64,000 nt of DNA from Diplolepis rosae (GCA_030998225.1 JAPYXD010000746.1:3472001-3536000); one strand, 5' to 3'; positions 44,374-57,406 are shown, numbered from the stretch's first letter. Numbers and translations are program-made. Notes: a model not told the origin generated them from the letters alone.

Positions 44374-47300
44374 GAATGGCGCAGTGATCCCAGATCTGAA
44401 ACCGACGCAGTGTCTCAAACTCTCAGCCTGCCTGTCGGTGTGAATCGGGAAGGGAGCGAAGACGGGGCACGTTGCCATTTTTCTTTCCTCGTCACTCTTG
44501 CATGCGAGAACGACTCGTCCCATTTCCCCTTATTCTCCACGCTTCTTCGTTACAATGCATGCGTTTTCAACTGTTCCAAGTTTTAGATTTCAGGCTGTCG
44601 TTTATCGAGTCGAAATTGAGAAATGTGTTTTTCTCGACTCCGTGCAAAAGAGGCGCGAGGCAGACGACAATTTCAAATTTACAGAATATGTAGTTATGGA
44701 AATAATACTTCTTTTTTCGATATTTTAATAAATTTTTCCCTAAAATAAACATCTATAAGATTTACAAAAATGGTGGAATCATTTTGAAAGTCTAAAAATT
44801 ATTTTTAAGTGGAAATTTGAAATTAATAAATATTTACAATTTGAATCTATATATAAATTGAAAATATTTGAAATTTTTAAACGAAAGCTTAAATTATAAA
44901 TTTCGAATTTCCATACTTTTTACCAATTTTGTACATTTAAAAAATTTTCAATTAGCGAATTGTTTAACATTAAGAAGAGATAAACATAAAATTTAAGATT
45001 GAATATTACATTCTCAATTTAAAATTTTATACCAAGATTTAAATTGCAAAATTTTAAAGCTTTGTGAATAAACTGCTTCATATTTAGAAAATACTTCAAC
45101 TCTGTGAAGCATGTTTATATTTTAAGTGTAAAATCTGTGCTTAGGTCACAAAAAAGTAAGATAAAAATACTTTCATCATAAAATTAAGAATGTAAATTTA
45201 GCACTCATTAGGTCAAATGTTTATTACTTCTTCATATAAAATACTTTGCACATAATTCTCTGATTAAATATTTTTTAAATGTTGGAACATTTAAGAAATT
45301 CATGAATATTTAACCTATTTATAAAAAATAAAAATTTACAAATAAAGCTTCGACTGAAAAATCTAAGAATTTGTCAATTATTGATCTATTTTCTTGTAAG
45401 TTTGAACATAGGAGAACTTAAAATTCCACAATGACTTTATTTTTTAAGTGATGCTTAAACCTTTCTTTAATCTTGAGAATTCTTCCAGAACTTTATTTCA
45501 GGTGAGTGACTTTTTTTAAATGAAAGATTTCGTAATTCTAAATTAGGCTCATCTTGTAAAATTGTAAAAAAATTCTAAAGCTTCGAAGTAAATTTTTCTG
45601 TCTAATCAAATCAAAATATTAAATGAAAGATATTCAATCTCTAAATCTGAATCAGTCAAAATCTACTGATTATCAGTAAAATACGACTGATGCAAATAGC
45701 CAAAAAGAGGTTACCGTGAATCAGTCAAATTTCACTGAATACTTTAGTGAAAATGAACTGATTCAACAGTGAAACATAATTCTTCACTTATTAAATCAGT
45801 GAAAAATATTTTGTTTACTGATGAATCAGTGAAAAGGCAAATCACTAATTCAATCAGTGAAAAATTTGACTGATTCATATTCAGAGAGTAAAAGGACTTA
45901 AAATTCCAAACTGATATTATTTTTCAAGTGATGCTTAAACCTTTCTTTATTCTTATGGGGATTCTTACGGAAGTTCATTTCAGGTGAGTGACTTTTTTTT
46001 TAATGAAAGATTTTGTAATTCTAAAATAGGCTCATCTTGCAAAATTATAAAAAGATTTAAAAATTTAAAGTAAATTGTATAACACAAGTATTTTCATCCC
46101 AAGTTTTAGTGACCTATCCGAAGACTCAATTTGAAAATTGAGATTTTTTTATAAGGAGGAAAAATTATGTTCTTAAAGCAGTTAATTCCCAAAGATTGAA
46201 TATCTTTCATTTAATATTTTGATTTGAAACATTGAATACTTATTAGCTTTGAATTAGACAGAAAAATTTACTTTGAAGCTTTAGAATTTTTTTACAATTT
46301 TACAAGATGAGCCTAATTTAGAATTACGAAATCTTTCATTTAAAAAAAGTCACTCACCTGAAATAAAGTTCTGGAAGAATTCTCAAGATTAAAGAAAGGT
46401 TTAAGCATCACTTAAAAAATAAAGTCATTGTGGAATTTTAAGTTCTCCTATGTTCAAACTTACAAGAAAATAGATCAATAATTGACAAATTCTTAGATTT
46501 TTCAGTCGAAGCTTTATTTGTAAATTTTTATTTTTTATAAGTAGGTTAAATATTCATGAATTTCTTAAATGTTCCAACATTTAAAAAATATGTAATCAGA
46601 GAATTATGTGCAAAGTATTTTATATGAAGAAGTAGTAAACATTTGACCTAATGAGTGCTAAATCTACATTCTTAATTTTATGATGAAAGTATTTTTATCT
46701 TACTTTTTTGTGACCTAAGCACAGATTTTACACTTAAAATATAAAAATGCTTCACAGAGTTGAAGTATTTTCTAAATATGAAGCAGTTTATTCACAAAGC
46801 TTTAAAATTTTGCAATTTAAATCTTGGTATAAAATTTTAACCATTTATCGACTTTGAATTTTTCCTACGATTTCAGAAGAACAGGCAAATTAAGAATTAC
46901 AAGATATTTCATTTAACAGATTGCAGCTGCCCATAAGATCTTGTAAAATCGTGACAAGATTTAAACACGAACTTGAAAAAAAAAATTTCATGTTAAATTT
47001 GAAATCAATAAATACTTATGTAATCATATGCAAATATCACAGGACACATTTTTTAGCTTTTTAATTTATCTCCTCCTATTAGAAAATTTTTCCTTTCCGT
47101 AAAGCAATTCATTTTTTGAATGAAAAGTCTGTGATTAGGCTGCAAACAGTGAGATGACAATATGTCTAACATAAAATTGAGAATGTAATATTCAATCTTA
47201 AATTTTATGTTTATCTCTTCTTAATGCTAAACAATTCGCTAATTGAAAATTTTTTAAATGTACAAAATTGGTAAAAAGTATGGAAATTCGAAATTTATAA

Positions 47301-47561
47301 TTTAAGCACATTTCTCAATTTCGACTCGATAAACGACAGCCTGAAATCTAAAACTTGGAACAGTTGAAAACGCATGCATTGTAACGAGGAAGCTCGGAGA
47401 ATAAGGGGAAATGGGACGAGTCGTTCTCGCATGCAAGAGTGACGAGGAAAGAAAAATGGCAACGTGCCCCGTCTTCGCTCCCTACCCGATTCACACCGAC
47501 AGGCAGGCTGAGAGTTTGAGACACTGCGTCGGTTTCAGATCTGGGATCACTGGAATGGCGC
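44374..47561. mobile_element. Giant inverted repeat (3.2 kb, arms about 1.2 kb), foldback or long-TIR element
   Basis: AGTGATCCCAGATCTGAAAC (44383 on) is mirrored by GTTTCAGATCTGGGATCACT ending at 47551. The correspondence continues inward, interrupted in the left arm by about 260 extra bp near 44630-44893, to AATGAAAGATATTCAATCT (about 45623) versus AGATTGAATATCTTTCATT (about 46193). GAATGGCGC flanks both ends (44374-44382 and 47553-47561). The 9-bp duplication and long arms fit a Mutator-like or foldback element. Outer arm frames are palindrome artefacts and no transposase is present. Confidence 0.8.
45640..45895. repeat. AATCAGTGAAAA motif cluster in the palindrome centre
   Basis: AATCAGTGAAA or its complement TTTCACTGATT/TTCACTGAAT-like forms recur about ten times in 250 bp in both orientations. 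This cluster lies between the inner ends of the giant inverted repeat. It is followed by a third, direct copy (45897-46090) of the arm sequence found at 45417-45610. Confidence 0.7.
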
Positions 47562-47629
47562 AGGCCCGCAGCAAAATCGCAAAAGCAAACCCGTGTCCCG
47601 CAGCCGTATGCATCAGAAAAGAAAATGGC

Positions 47630-49475
47630 GCTACGTTAGTGTCCTAAGTTGAATTCCTAAGTTAGTTTCGAATCGTCACATGCAGCGCTAACTGTAATTA
47701 CTCCCTGAAAATTCACAGTGCCATACGAAGAATTTAATATAAAAAATTTTTAAAATATATTATTGAATGCCATAAACAAATAAAAGAGATCAGACATCAG
47801 ACCCTTAATATTAAATATTAATATTGCTTGAATATTTTAAATAAAATTTTCCCCCTTTTATTCATATTAATCTCGTACAAAAACTATTAAATATTAATAT
47901 TGCTTGAATATTTTAAATTAAATTTTCCCCTTTTTATTCATATTAATCTCGTACAAAAACTATTTAGAAGCATTCAGCTGATATTAATATTTAAATATTA
48001 ATATCTCTTTTATTCCTTTATGGCATTGAATGATAACTTTTTTTGAATTTTTATATTTAATTGTCTACATATCACTGCATTTATATTATTTTCTTGAGGC
48101 AAAATTAATTCGAAAAATGGAAAAAAATGAAAAATTCTGAACAAGAAACGAAGTTGATGAGAGTTGTAATTAGTTGGAAATCATTATGAATAATTAAAGA
48201 AAATAGAACATAAAATAAGTTGAATATTAATTTATATTTTTGAAATAGTTAACTAACATTAATAAAAACAGTATAATAAGAAAAATTACAGTTATTTTCA
48301 TTTTCAAAACTAAAAGTAGCCTACGTCCTTTTCATATGAACTTGCTACTCTTCTTAAGTATCACATGCCCTTAACGCTCTTAATTTTAGTAATAGATCAA
48401 ATAAATTACATTTCTAGGAATCACTTCAGGGGTAATGAAATTTTGCATTTAGTGACCTAAAAACGAAGTGTTTTTGTGCAGCATTGACAAAGATAATGCA
48501 ATAAAACTCCAAATTTCATAGTTTTTACCATTTTTTAATAACAATTTTTTTATTGTTTTAAGCAAATGAGAGAAGGGTGCCAACAACTGGTGATCTTACC
48601 CTAAATAGAACATAAAATAAGTTGAATATTAATTTATATTTTTGAAATAGTTAACTAACATTAATAAAAACAGTATAATTAAAATTTTTTTCATTTTCAA
48701 AACCAAAAGTAGTGTATCTACGTCCGTTTTCATCCTCTCTAACAATCACGAAATGTGAAAGTTGAAATTTAGGGAGACAAAAAGTTGTAAAAATTCAAAG
48801 TATTCTCATACCTAAAAAGCAAATCCTAAATATTGTGAAAATTAATTATTAGAAACAAAATAGAAAATATGTAACTTAGAAATACATTAAAAATATTTTT
48901 ATATTTTTTTTTATGAATGATTTCACGAATTTGAATTTTTAACACTTTGTTTCCCTAAATTTCAACTTTCACAGTATACAGGTAAGAATAATTACAGTTT
49001 CTTTCATATACATTGGACATTTTTCGTAAATCTACCTTTGTGATAGATGAACAAAAATTTGAAAAGTGGTAAAAACTATGAAATTTGGACTTTTATTGCA
49101 TTATCTCTGTCAATGCTGCACAAAAACACTTCGTTTTTAGGTCACTAAATGCAAAATTTCATTACCCCTGAAGTGATTCCTAGAAATGTAATTTATTTGA
49201 TCTATTACTAAAATTAGGAGCGTTAAGGGCATGTGATACTTAAGAAGAGTAGCAAGTTCATATGAAACGGACGTAGACTACTTTTAGTTTTGAAAATGAA
49301 AATAATTTTAATTGTTCTTATTATACTGTTTTAATTAATGTTAGTTAACTATTTAAAAAATATATATTAATATTCACCTTATTTTATATTCTATTTTCTT
49401 TAATTATTCATAATGATTTCCAACTAATTACAACTCTCAACTTCGTTTCTTGTTCAGAATTTTTTAATTTTTTTT
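47630..49475. repeat. Interspersed repeat X, copy 3, with inverted duplication
   Basis: 47638-48002 matches 63215 down to about 62935 in reverse. It contains a small tandem duplication of TATTAATATTGCTTGAATAT-type sequence at 47810-47960. 48003-48605 matches 21003-21600. About 49060-49475 is an inverted copy of 48110-48600, so this region forms a second large palindrome. Non-coding. Confidence 0.8.
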
Positions 49476-50020
49476 GTTCATTGTTAAATGGTTTTTTTCT
49501 AATCCGAAGAAAAAACTATGTTTTTCGAGCTTCGGACCGAAAAAGTGAGCGAGGAAGTTAGAGCTACAGTAAACTTCCCGTGAACAAGTTGATCATTAGT
49601 ATATGGAGCAACTTTTTGGAAAATATCAACTCAATTGAACAATTACTTTCGAAAATACAAGGAGTTGAACGCAAATGCGAATTAGGTTTTGCCGCGATTT
49701 TACCGGTTTTGTTACGAGCAATGCAGGCGCGCCGATGAGTAGAAGCGAAGGAAGATAAAGAAAGAGAGTAGGAGTGGCATGCGATGAAAATGAGCGTCAA
49801 AACCTAATTCGCATTTGCGTTCAACTCGTTGTATTTTCGAAAGTATTTGTTCAATTGAGTTGATATTTTCCAAAAAGTTGCTCCATATACTAATAATCAA
49901 CTTGTTCACGGGAAGTTTACTGTAGCTCAAACTTCCTCGCTCACTTTTTCGGTCCGAAGCTCGAAAAACATAGTTTTTCCTTCGGATTAAAAAAAAACCA
50001 TTTAATAATGAACAAAAATT
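49471..50020. repeat. Near-perfect palindrome, arms about 220 bp, spacer 108 bp
   Basis: Left arm 49471-49690 (TTTTTGTTCATTGTTAAATG on) is mirrored by 49799-50020. The arms contain GAGCTTCGGACCGAAAAAGT and CGCAAATGCGAATTAGGTTTT. The spacer 49691-49798 is unrelated, purine-rich sequence. No transposase. Confidence 0.85.
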
Positions 50021-50531
50021 TTTTTTGCAAGCACTGTCGCCTCCGCCAGAGATTCACGAGTAGAACGCAAAGAAAAATTTCGCAATCCCTTAATTAATGA
50101 ATTTTTCGAGGCGAGTGGATTGAAATAAAACATGGTTTCTATGCTTTAAAACCAACACACTTTTTATTAATTTACTCTAAAATTTGCAAAGTTATAAAAA
50201 AACTGTAAGAGGAAACTAACATTCATTTTTCACGAGCTATAAAACCATGTTTTTGGTTTTTTCGAATTTCGATTTTCAATTTTTGACTATGACATCACGA
50301 GGCGGACAATACTTTGACAGGTTTTCGAGCGCCTGTCGCCTTATTGAATATAACTCCTCAAATGTACTGCCGAGTGACGTCAGATACGCCGAACGTTTCT
50401 GATATTACCCGAGAATCGCTCCATGTGCTCGTTATGATTATTTGTCTGTAGCCGATATAGTAATATTTTACATTTGAATATAGCGCCTTTCTAACTTACG
50501 ATTTTTTCTAGCAGAGGGACTACCGAACTTT
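50021..50531. other. Stretch before the solo LTR, nothing recognised
   Basis: Moderately AT-rich; no gene or repeat recognised. It is the left flank of the TCCT insertion site. Confidence 0.35.
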
Positions 50532-50535
50532 TCCT

Positions 50536-51645
50536 TGTGACGAGCGACTATGTAGTTCGCTCGGCTGTCTATAGATTGCGCTGATTCTCTTGCGAATTTT
50601 CGCGGATTATTTTAAACAAGATAATTAGGTTTTGTAATATGGGGATTCTATCATATATTATTCAATTATTCGAAAAGGCATTATTTGATAAAGTTTATTT
50701 TAGCGTCTAGTGTGTCATGAGAGGGTCGTAGGATAGCTATTAAAGCGATATGATTGTTTATAAAATAGAGAATTGCGATAAAAGAATATGAATTCCTTTA
50801 CACTTATTATAATTTCTTTGGAATTGTGCGTTATAGATTTTAAGATGATTGACGCCGTGTGAGGGCTTCAGAGAACCCTACACGTGCTTTGTTGTAAATA
50901 ATTACTTCATTGTTAATCTTTATTATTCTACGAATAATTTTTAAGTTTAGATTAGAGGCAAAGTCCGGATATCAGGTTCGTAATAGGCGGTATATGAAAG
51001 CGTTAAGAAATCAAATCATAATCTATAATTCATCCGAACAGTTTATAAAACTGTCACACTGGGGCTGATAGCAGCGAGACATGTTTAGATTTAGAGAATG
51101 TTTAGGCGAAATGAAAATATGAAATGCGAGTTTCACATAGAGGGTGAGATATGGAATGTTAAATACTTTTCCTAGAAAAGTCTTAGTATACTTGGGTAGA
51201 GGAAGCGAGTCTACTTATTTTTGAATCTGAAACCTTCTGGCCAGCGAACCTCGATAGGGTATGAGTGGGAGTCTATGCGTGACATTATGTGACGTAGCGC
51301 TAGTTCGGTTCACTGATTGGTTACAATCAGCGATGAATGTGAATCTGGGAGAATATGTGAGCGTGTAGTTTTGTAAAGAGTGACTCTGTTAAAATCATTC
51401 TCGATTCTCAATTCTGATCGTGAAGAATTGTTGTTTCCTCTGAGTTAAGAATTCGTCGTCTTAACTCAGACTTCACTTTTACTTTTTTCGATCGCGAATA
51501 CGTAGATTGTTCATCCGGACTGAGCCGAACATTTTAAGTTAATAATAATTATAAAGTTTATTGAACGAGTTTATTTTAATAATTTGACTGACAGGACCCA
51601 CCAATCATAAACTTGCGAGCTGTCTCACCTGCACGGCTCGTAACA
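50536..51645 (+). mobile_element. Solo LTR of a related Ty3/gypsy family
   Basis: Begins TGTGACGAGCGACTATGTAG and ends CACGGCTCGTAACA. These termini match, in the plus orientation, the ends of the neighbouring gypsy LTR (TGTAACGAGCGACTATAGG ... CTGGCTCGTAACA on its minus strand). Length about 1110 bp against 1130 bp. It is flanked by TCCT (50532-50535 and 51646-51649). The interior differs, so this is a sister family or old copy. Confidence 0.75.
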
Positions 51646-51649
51646 TCCT

Positions 51650-52779
51650 TGTTACGAGCCAGGCACGCGTGATATCGCGTGTCGTCAAACTCTAAAACGA
51701 TTGGTTCGTTCCAGTGTTAACCCTTTATAGGGACCGGGAAAATTCAAAGTTAATAAATGAATAAACACAAGTTTTGAGTTCTATTAATATTTAATCACTT
51801 TTGTATAGATAAAACCTCGTTAAGTCTGAACCTTTATAAATTTTAATACCGATTTTCACAAATGTTGCAGAAGTTCGATGCTCTACAAATCCAACGAGGG
51901 AATTTGTAGAAGTTTCCGACTTACTTTATATAAACGGCAGAAAATAGTTCGGATTGAAGGTTCCGTACATTCTGTTCATTCCTCCACTTTACAGGACTCA
52001 CGCATCCCCTTTCACAATTCCCCCACGCATCCCCTCTCTCTCGATTTTCACACAGTGGCCCTCGCTAGGCCCAGCCCAATTTCCCGAAGAAGCTCGACTA
52101 GGAGAATACGAATCCGAAGCAGCCCGATTCGGTAAAACCCAGTTCTAGCCTCTCTCCTCTCAGCTGCAAGTTTTTGTGGCGCTTGCAGTGAAAGCGCAAA
52201 AGAAGGCAGTAAAACAGTAAATCTTAAAGGATTACTTTTTACTTCCTTCTGGCGACCAGACATGCTATTTTCAATTTCTTTAACTTTATGTGACTAAAGT
52301 TTCTATACCTATCTACCTAGCTTTTTCCGTATAGTTTTTTGCCTACCTTAAATGAATGAATATTACTTCTATATTCCTAGTTCTATCTTAACTTAATTTA
52401 TTTTATCCTATGGTCCAGAATTAACCTTTTCTTATCCTGAAAACTAGTATACACAGAAGAAATATAAAACTTACAGAGAAATCTTAAAACTAATTTACAT
52501 TGTTGAATTCCTTGCCGACGGCACATGTTGACCATTCGTATAATAAATTTAAATCTAATATTTATAAGTAATATTTCTAGCTAGGATATTTCTACGCTTT
52601 TCTCGGGGTCTTTTTATTATTTTTAGCTGTGTCCCGTGGGAAATTCATCTATCTAAATTGGATGGGAATTTCCTTAAACGCGATTTGATTTATTTCAAAG
52701 CTGAAAATCGCGCGAGCTTAATGCGATAGGTCGATTAAATTAATCGGCCTCGAGCGAGAACCTATAGTCGCTCGTTACA
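51650..52779 (-). repeat. 3' LTR of the gypsy element
   Basis: The minus strand runs TGTAACGAGCGAC ... GGCTCGTAACA. Paired with 59696-60825. It contains a short frame (51878-52135 plus strand) that is also present in the other LTR and is not considered a gene. Confidence 0.9.
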
Positions 52780-53610
52780 CCTCCACCCTTATAAGAAGAT
52801 TTTTCGTCAGAAAATATCTTACTGTATTCCTACCTATCTAGATTTTTGAATTTGTGGATCTTTATTCAAGCAAAAAGTCTATGGGACAGAGAGTATATCG
52901 AAATTCGAATTTTGCGCCTATATCTCGATGTGTTCGATATAATTCGATACGCAACGAGTTCGACTAAGCAGACGACGCTACCGTACCACGTGATGATCGT
53001 ACATGATTGCATGTGACAGGTGTCAACATCTGGATTAGTGAAGAAAAGGAGAGTGAGCGAATGAAAAAATATAAGTGCCTGAATTCAACGTTTGAGAAGA
53101 GAAAAAGAAGTGTTATGTATATTTATTTGTGGAGTGTATTTCGTCTGATTATGATCAATGGTACTAGGATGAGGCAAGATGCACTTGTAGATGGTAAGTC
53201 TAACCTGCAAATTTTGTTTTACACTACTTGTTTATATTGATTTATATAGTTTTTATTAGATTAGATTTTTATTAGATTTTTATAGTAAAGGCATGTTTTG
53301 AGCGAGGCCTAGTCGCTCAACTCTCACCCCTCTCTTATTTAGAAAACTAAGATCAAATGTAACATTGAAATTTAAGAGAGTGTGTATAAGTATGTGTGTG
53401 TTGATTCTAATTTTTCATTTTATAATATTTTTACAGGATAAGTTCCGATCATACTCTAATGTGGTCTGATTTCAGGGTCGAATGGGACACGATTCCATTT
53501 AATTAATGGTTCTTCGTTGATTTTGTGAATCCTTAAAAATATATGACGTTGGAGGTATTACAATTACCAAAAAAGGTTACGATTTGTTTCAAGGAGTGAT
53601 CGGTGAGTAT
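52780..53610 (-). other. Gypsy 3' non-coding region
   Basis: Between the integrase stop and the polypurine tract. No env or accessory frame recognised; about 0.8 kb. Confidence 0.5.
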
Positions 53611-54985
53611 TTATTGCTCTTTTTCCTGAGCGTACGGAAATTTTTTAATAGTTTGTGGACGCAGTTTGTTCATGTGTACGATTTTTGTTTTTCCTTGACC
53701 TAATTCTAGCTCTACGTTGTTATTATCAAAAAGATTTACGATTTTGAAAGGACCTGAATATTCCGCATCTAATTTTGTTATTTTATTGCTTTTTTGAAGG
53801 TACACGGGATCTCCAACGCAATAAGTTTGGCAATTTAATTTCACATCATAATATCTTTTCGTTCGTTCTTTTGCTGCACAGAGTCTTTCCCTAGCTTCTG
53901 CCTGAGTTTTAGTTACTTTTTGTGTTAAGGTGTTCAAAAATAAGTCGTATGTTAAGGGTAGTTCGTGTTTCATAAATTCGTATGGCATCCGGGCCTTTTT
54001 TGCAAATATTAGTTCGTGAGGAGTGAACCCAGTTCCATCGTGTCTGCTTGTGTTATAAGAGAACAATGCAAATCGAAGCCACTTGTCCCAATTTGATTTC
54101 TTGCAATAGATTTTTAGATATTGGATGAGCTCATAGTGACTCCTCCCTAACGATCCTAATGATTGCGGATGGAATGCTGTTGACCTAATGTGTTTAATTT
54201 TGAATATTTTACAAAATGTGAGCATTAGTTGACTTATAAAATTACTACCTTGATCGGTATGTATTATTTTGGGACATCAAAATCTGGTTATGAAATTTTC
54301 AGCAAAGGCTAAAGCAATAGTTTTTGATTCTGTGTTACGTAAGGGGATACCGTCGGAATATTTTGTTAAGTTGTCTTGAATTGTGAGAATGTATTTATTA
54401 CCGTTTTCCGTTTCTGGTAGTGGACCGACGATGTCTATTTCTATTTTTTCAAACGATTCGGACGGTGTATCGATAATACGCATAGGGAGTTTAGTTTATA
54501 TCCTGACAGCCTTGTATAGTTTACATGTTTCGCATTCGCGGACGAATTTTCGGATTTGGTCTCGCATGCTGGGCCAGTAAAAATTCTCACGAATCCTTTC
54601 ATACGTTTTCGTTGCACCCTTGTGCAACAAACAGCTCTAAGTTCTGATTCTACAGTGGGCCAAGAGATCTGATTGAATCCATCCCCATTCTAGAAATGCT
54701 AACAGTTTTTATTTTCAGACTATCCATTGCAACCTTTAATCCGTGTATTGAAGCAATAATGTCTTGGAGATAGGGTTTTGAATCAAAACTTTGTTTAATT
54801 ATTAAATAAAAAATGTAATAATTTTCGTGTTTAATTACAATTACATTTTTGATTTGCAAATTTTCAGGATTTTCATTGAGGAGGTCTTCATATATAAGCC
54901 TGTTGGCTTGTATGAGTTCCCTGCCAGTTTGAGTTGTAATTTTTAAATCAGCGGGGATGAATAATACAAGATTATCGTCGCGCAT
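53611..54985 (-). pseudogene. Gypsy integrase, broken
   Basis: The minus strand 54985-54650 covers the region between RNase H and the zinc-binding part. 54600-54510 holds an H/C-type CxxC remnant (KLYKA, CPSMRDQIRKF). 54483-54277 has the first catalytic Asp (EIDIVGPL) and ends with an in-frame stop. TDQGSNF just downstream (about 54250) supplies the second Asp. 54225-53611 has HPQSLGSLGRSH, where the third catalytic residue, normally Glu (SLER), is Gly. A GPY/F-like YSGPFKI module follows. Stops between segments and the missing Glu indicate an inactive integrase. Confidence 0.85.
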
Positions 54986-55046
54986 GTGGAGTTTATCTTT
55001 TGACGTTTTTATACAAGAAAATTCCGGATTTATTAATTCGTTGGTA

Positions 55047-57406
55047 CTATGAAATTTGGACGATGGAGAAGGGATAAAGGCGCACAGGTGTTCGATTCAT
55101 GCAGGTCAACACCTCGTGCGTTGTTAGTTTGGAAGAGGAATCAAGTGGGTCGAAATCTTCTAAAGAGGTTTTATCTTCTTCAATATCGTGTCGAGACTGC
55201 TCTCCATCATAGGGATTACGCGATAGTGCATCGGCGTTGAGATTACTGATACCCTTTTTATAAACTACCCTAAAATCATATTCATTGAGACGGAGTCTCC
55301 AACGAACAATCTTGGAATTAGGTTTATTAAAACTATAGAGCCAAGTCAATGGTTGATGGTCTGTTTCCAGCGTGAATTTTCTCCCATATAAATATGGTCG
55401 AAATGTTTCAACCGAGAACAGGATGGCAAGCATTTCCTTTTGTGTGGTTGAATAATTTGTTTCTGACTCATTTAATGTTCTAGAAGTGTATGCAATAGGG
55501 AGAATTTTACCATCAAAGTCCTGACTCAAAACCCCTCCCAATCCATATTTCGAAGCATCAGTTGAAACGATAAAGGGCCTAGTGAAATCAGGATATTGAA
55601 GCAATGGTTGGGAAGACAAAATATTTTTTAATTGATTAAAAGCTTCACTTTGACTTTCAGTCCATCTAAATGGAACGTTCTTTTTCAGGAGAAAGGTCAA
55701 CGGCTTCGCAACGGTAGAAAAATCGGGTATAAAACGGCGGTAATACCCAGCAAGGCCTAAGAACTGTTTGATGTTCTTCTGTCTTTTTGGCTGAGGGAAC
55801 CTACGAACTGCCTCCACCCTTTTAGGATCAGGTTTCACGCCTTCCCGACTGATGACATGCCCTAGGTAACCTACTTCCTTTCTTAAAAATAAACATTTTT
55901 CAGGTTGAAGGGTGAGGTTCGCTTTATTTAAACGTTCGAGCAAGTTTCGAAGATTTCTTGTGTGTTCTTCCAGGGTTGCAGCATATATAACTATGTTGTC
56001 CATATAGACAAATAACTCTACACCCTGGAGACCTGTGAGGATTTTGTCCATTAATCGTTGGAATGTCGCGGGGGCATTTTTTAGACCAAAAGGCATTCGA
56101 TTGTAATGGTAATGACCATACAATGTTGAGAATGCTGTTTTAGCTTTTGAATCAGGGTGCATCTTTACCTGGTGGAAGCCCATGGCAAGATCTAAGGTTG
56201 AGAAATACTGCGCGCCACCCAGCTGATCCAGTATGTACGTAATGTTTGGTAGAGGGTAGGCGTCCTTTATCGTCTTGTCGTTCAACTGGCGAAAGTCGAT
56301 GACCATTCGCCAGCGCTTCATTCCGTCTTTGTCTAGTTTCTTGGGGACAATCCACACTGGTGAATTATATGGTGAGTTAGAGTCTTCAATAAAATTTTCA
56401 GTTAATAATTTTTGTGATTGAGCTAATATTTCTGTGTTATGGATTTCTGCTGGTCTATACTGTTTGTGAAAAATTGGATGGTCGTCCGTAGTGTGGATAT
56501 GGTGGGTGATCACGTCAGTGGCTCCGAGAACGTCCCCTTCGAGAAAAAATCGATGTGAAAACTCAGATAGTGGGCCGCGAAGACTACTAATTTCATCATC
56601 ATTTAATTCCGAAAGGTTTAAAGTTTCCAATAGTTTAGAATAACGGTCACTAAGTTTCTTAGAACCGGAGATTTGGGTTTCAGTTCCTGATTTTATTTTA
56701 TCCGTTTCTGAAAGGGTTTCAAATTCGTGAAGTTCTACAGGGGGGATTGTCAATTCAATGTCGTGAAGAGTGGTGTTTATTGCGTAGGTTTTCGCCTCGC
56801 CATTAATACACTTGACTAAGCTTTCACCTAGAAAAACTCCTTTCCCGGCTTCAATTCTCTCTAGGTAACCTTCAAGTAAATCGCGATCTTTAACCTTTAA
56901 AGTTACGAGTGTTTTCGAACGAGCAGGCAGGTATTCTACACAAGGGTTCATTTTATTAAGGTCGGATAAATTTAATGTAATATTATGATTTTCAAAATTA
57001 AGAGACGCCGAATTTTCGCGCAAGAACTCCATTCCTATTATCCCACAAGTTTTTATAGGAAAATTTGCTGGAATTAGATGAAAGTTGGTGACACGGTTGA
57101 AAATTCTAATAGGTACTACGCCATGTGTCTGATAGAACCCTTGGCCGATTCCCGTCAGATGGAAAATTTTAGTTTTGTCTCCTTCCAATTTTTTATGAAG
57201 ACAAGATTTCTTAAGCAAGTTTAGTTCGCTGCCCGTATCGATAAAAAATTCGGCACTTTTTTCGTGAAAATCAACGTTTTCTACTGAAATAATGGGATTA
57301 GTATTTAATTTCGCGGTTGAGATTGACAGGATCGTTTGTCTGACGGGCGAGAGGTTTGATTGCTCACCATCGCATTTGGACGGTGAGCACCTGAGAAGTT
57401 TAAATG
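55047..57406 (-). CDS. Gypsy pol: protease, reverse transcriptase, RNase H
   Basis: The frame is open from just after a stop at about 57407. The protease motif FFIDTGSELNL is at about 57262-57230, lying upstream of the first usual in-frame start. RT blocks: SPYNSPVWIVPKK, FRQLND, LDLAMGFHQV, FGLKNAPATFQRLM. The catalytic box reads VYMDNIVIY, so the second Asp of the usual YxDD is Asn. RNase H: STDASKYGLGGVL, TQKEMLAI, ETDHQPL, NLNADALSRNP. About 785 codons from the stop without interruption. An intact frame with a mutated RT centre suggests a copy mobilised in trans or recently inactivated. Confidence 0.88.

Noticed and set aside
44311..44586. Matching frames at both ends of the giant palindrome (also 47411-47647)
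   Set aside because: They are the same inverted-repeat arm read twice; the lengths and frames follow from the palindrome and resemble no protein.
51878..52135. Open frame present in both gypsy LTRs
   Set aside because: LTR sequence, duplicated by the element structure; no known LTR-encoded protein of this kind.
52780..53610. Possible env gene of an errantivirus-like element
   Set aside because: No open frame or envelope-like motif between integrase and the polypurine tract.
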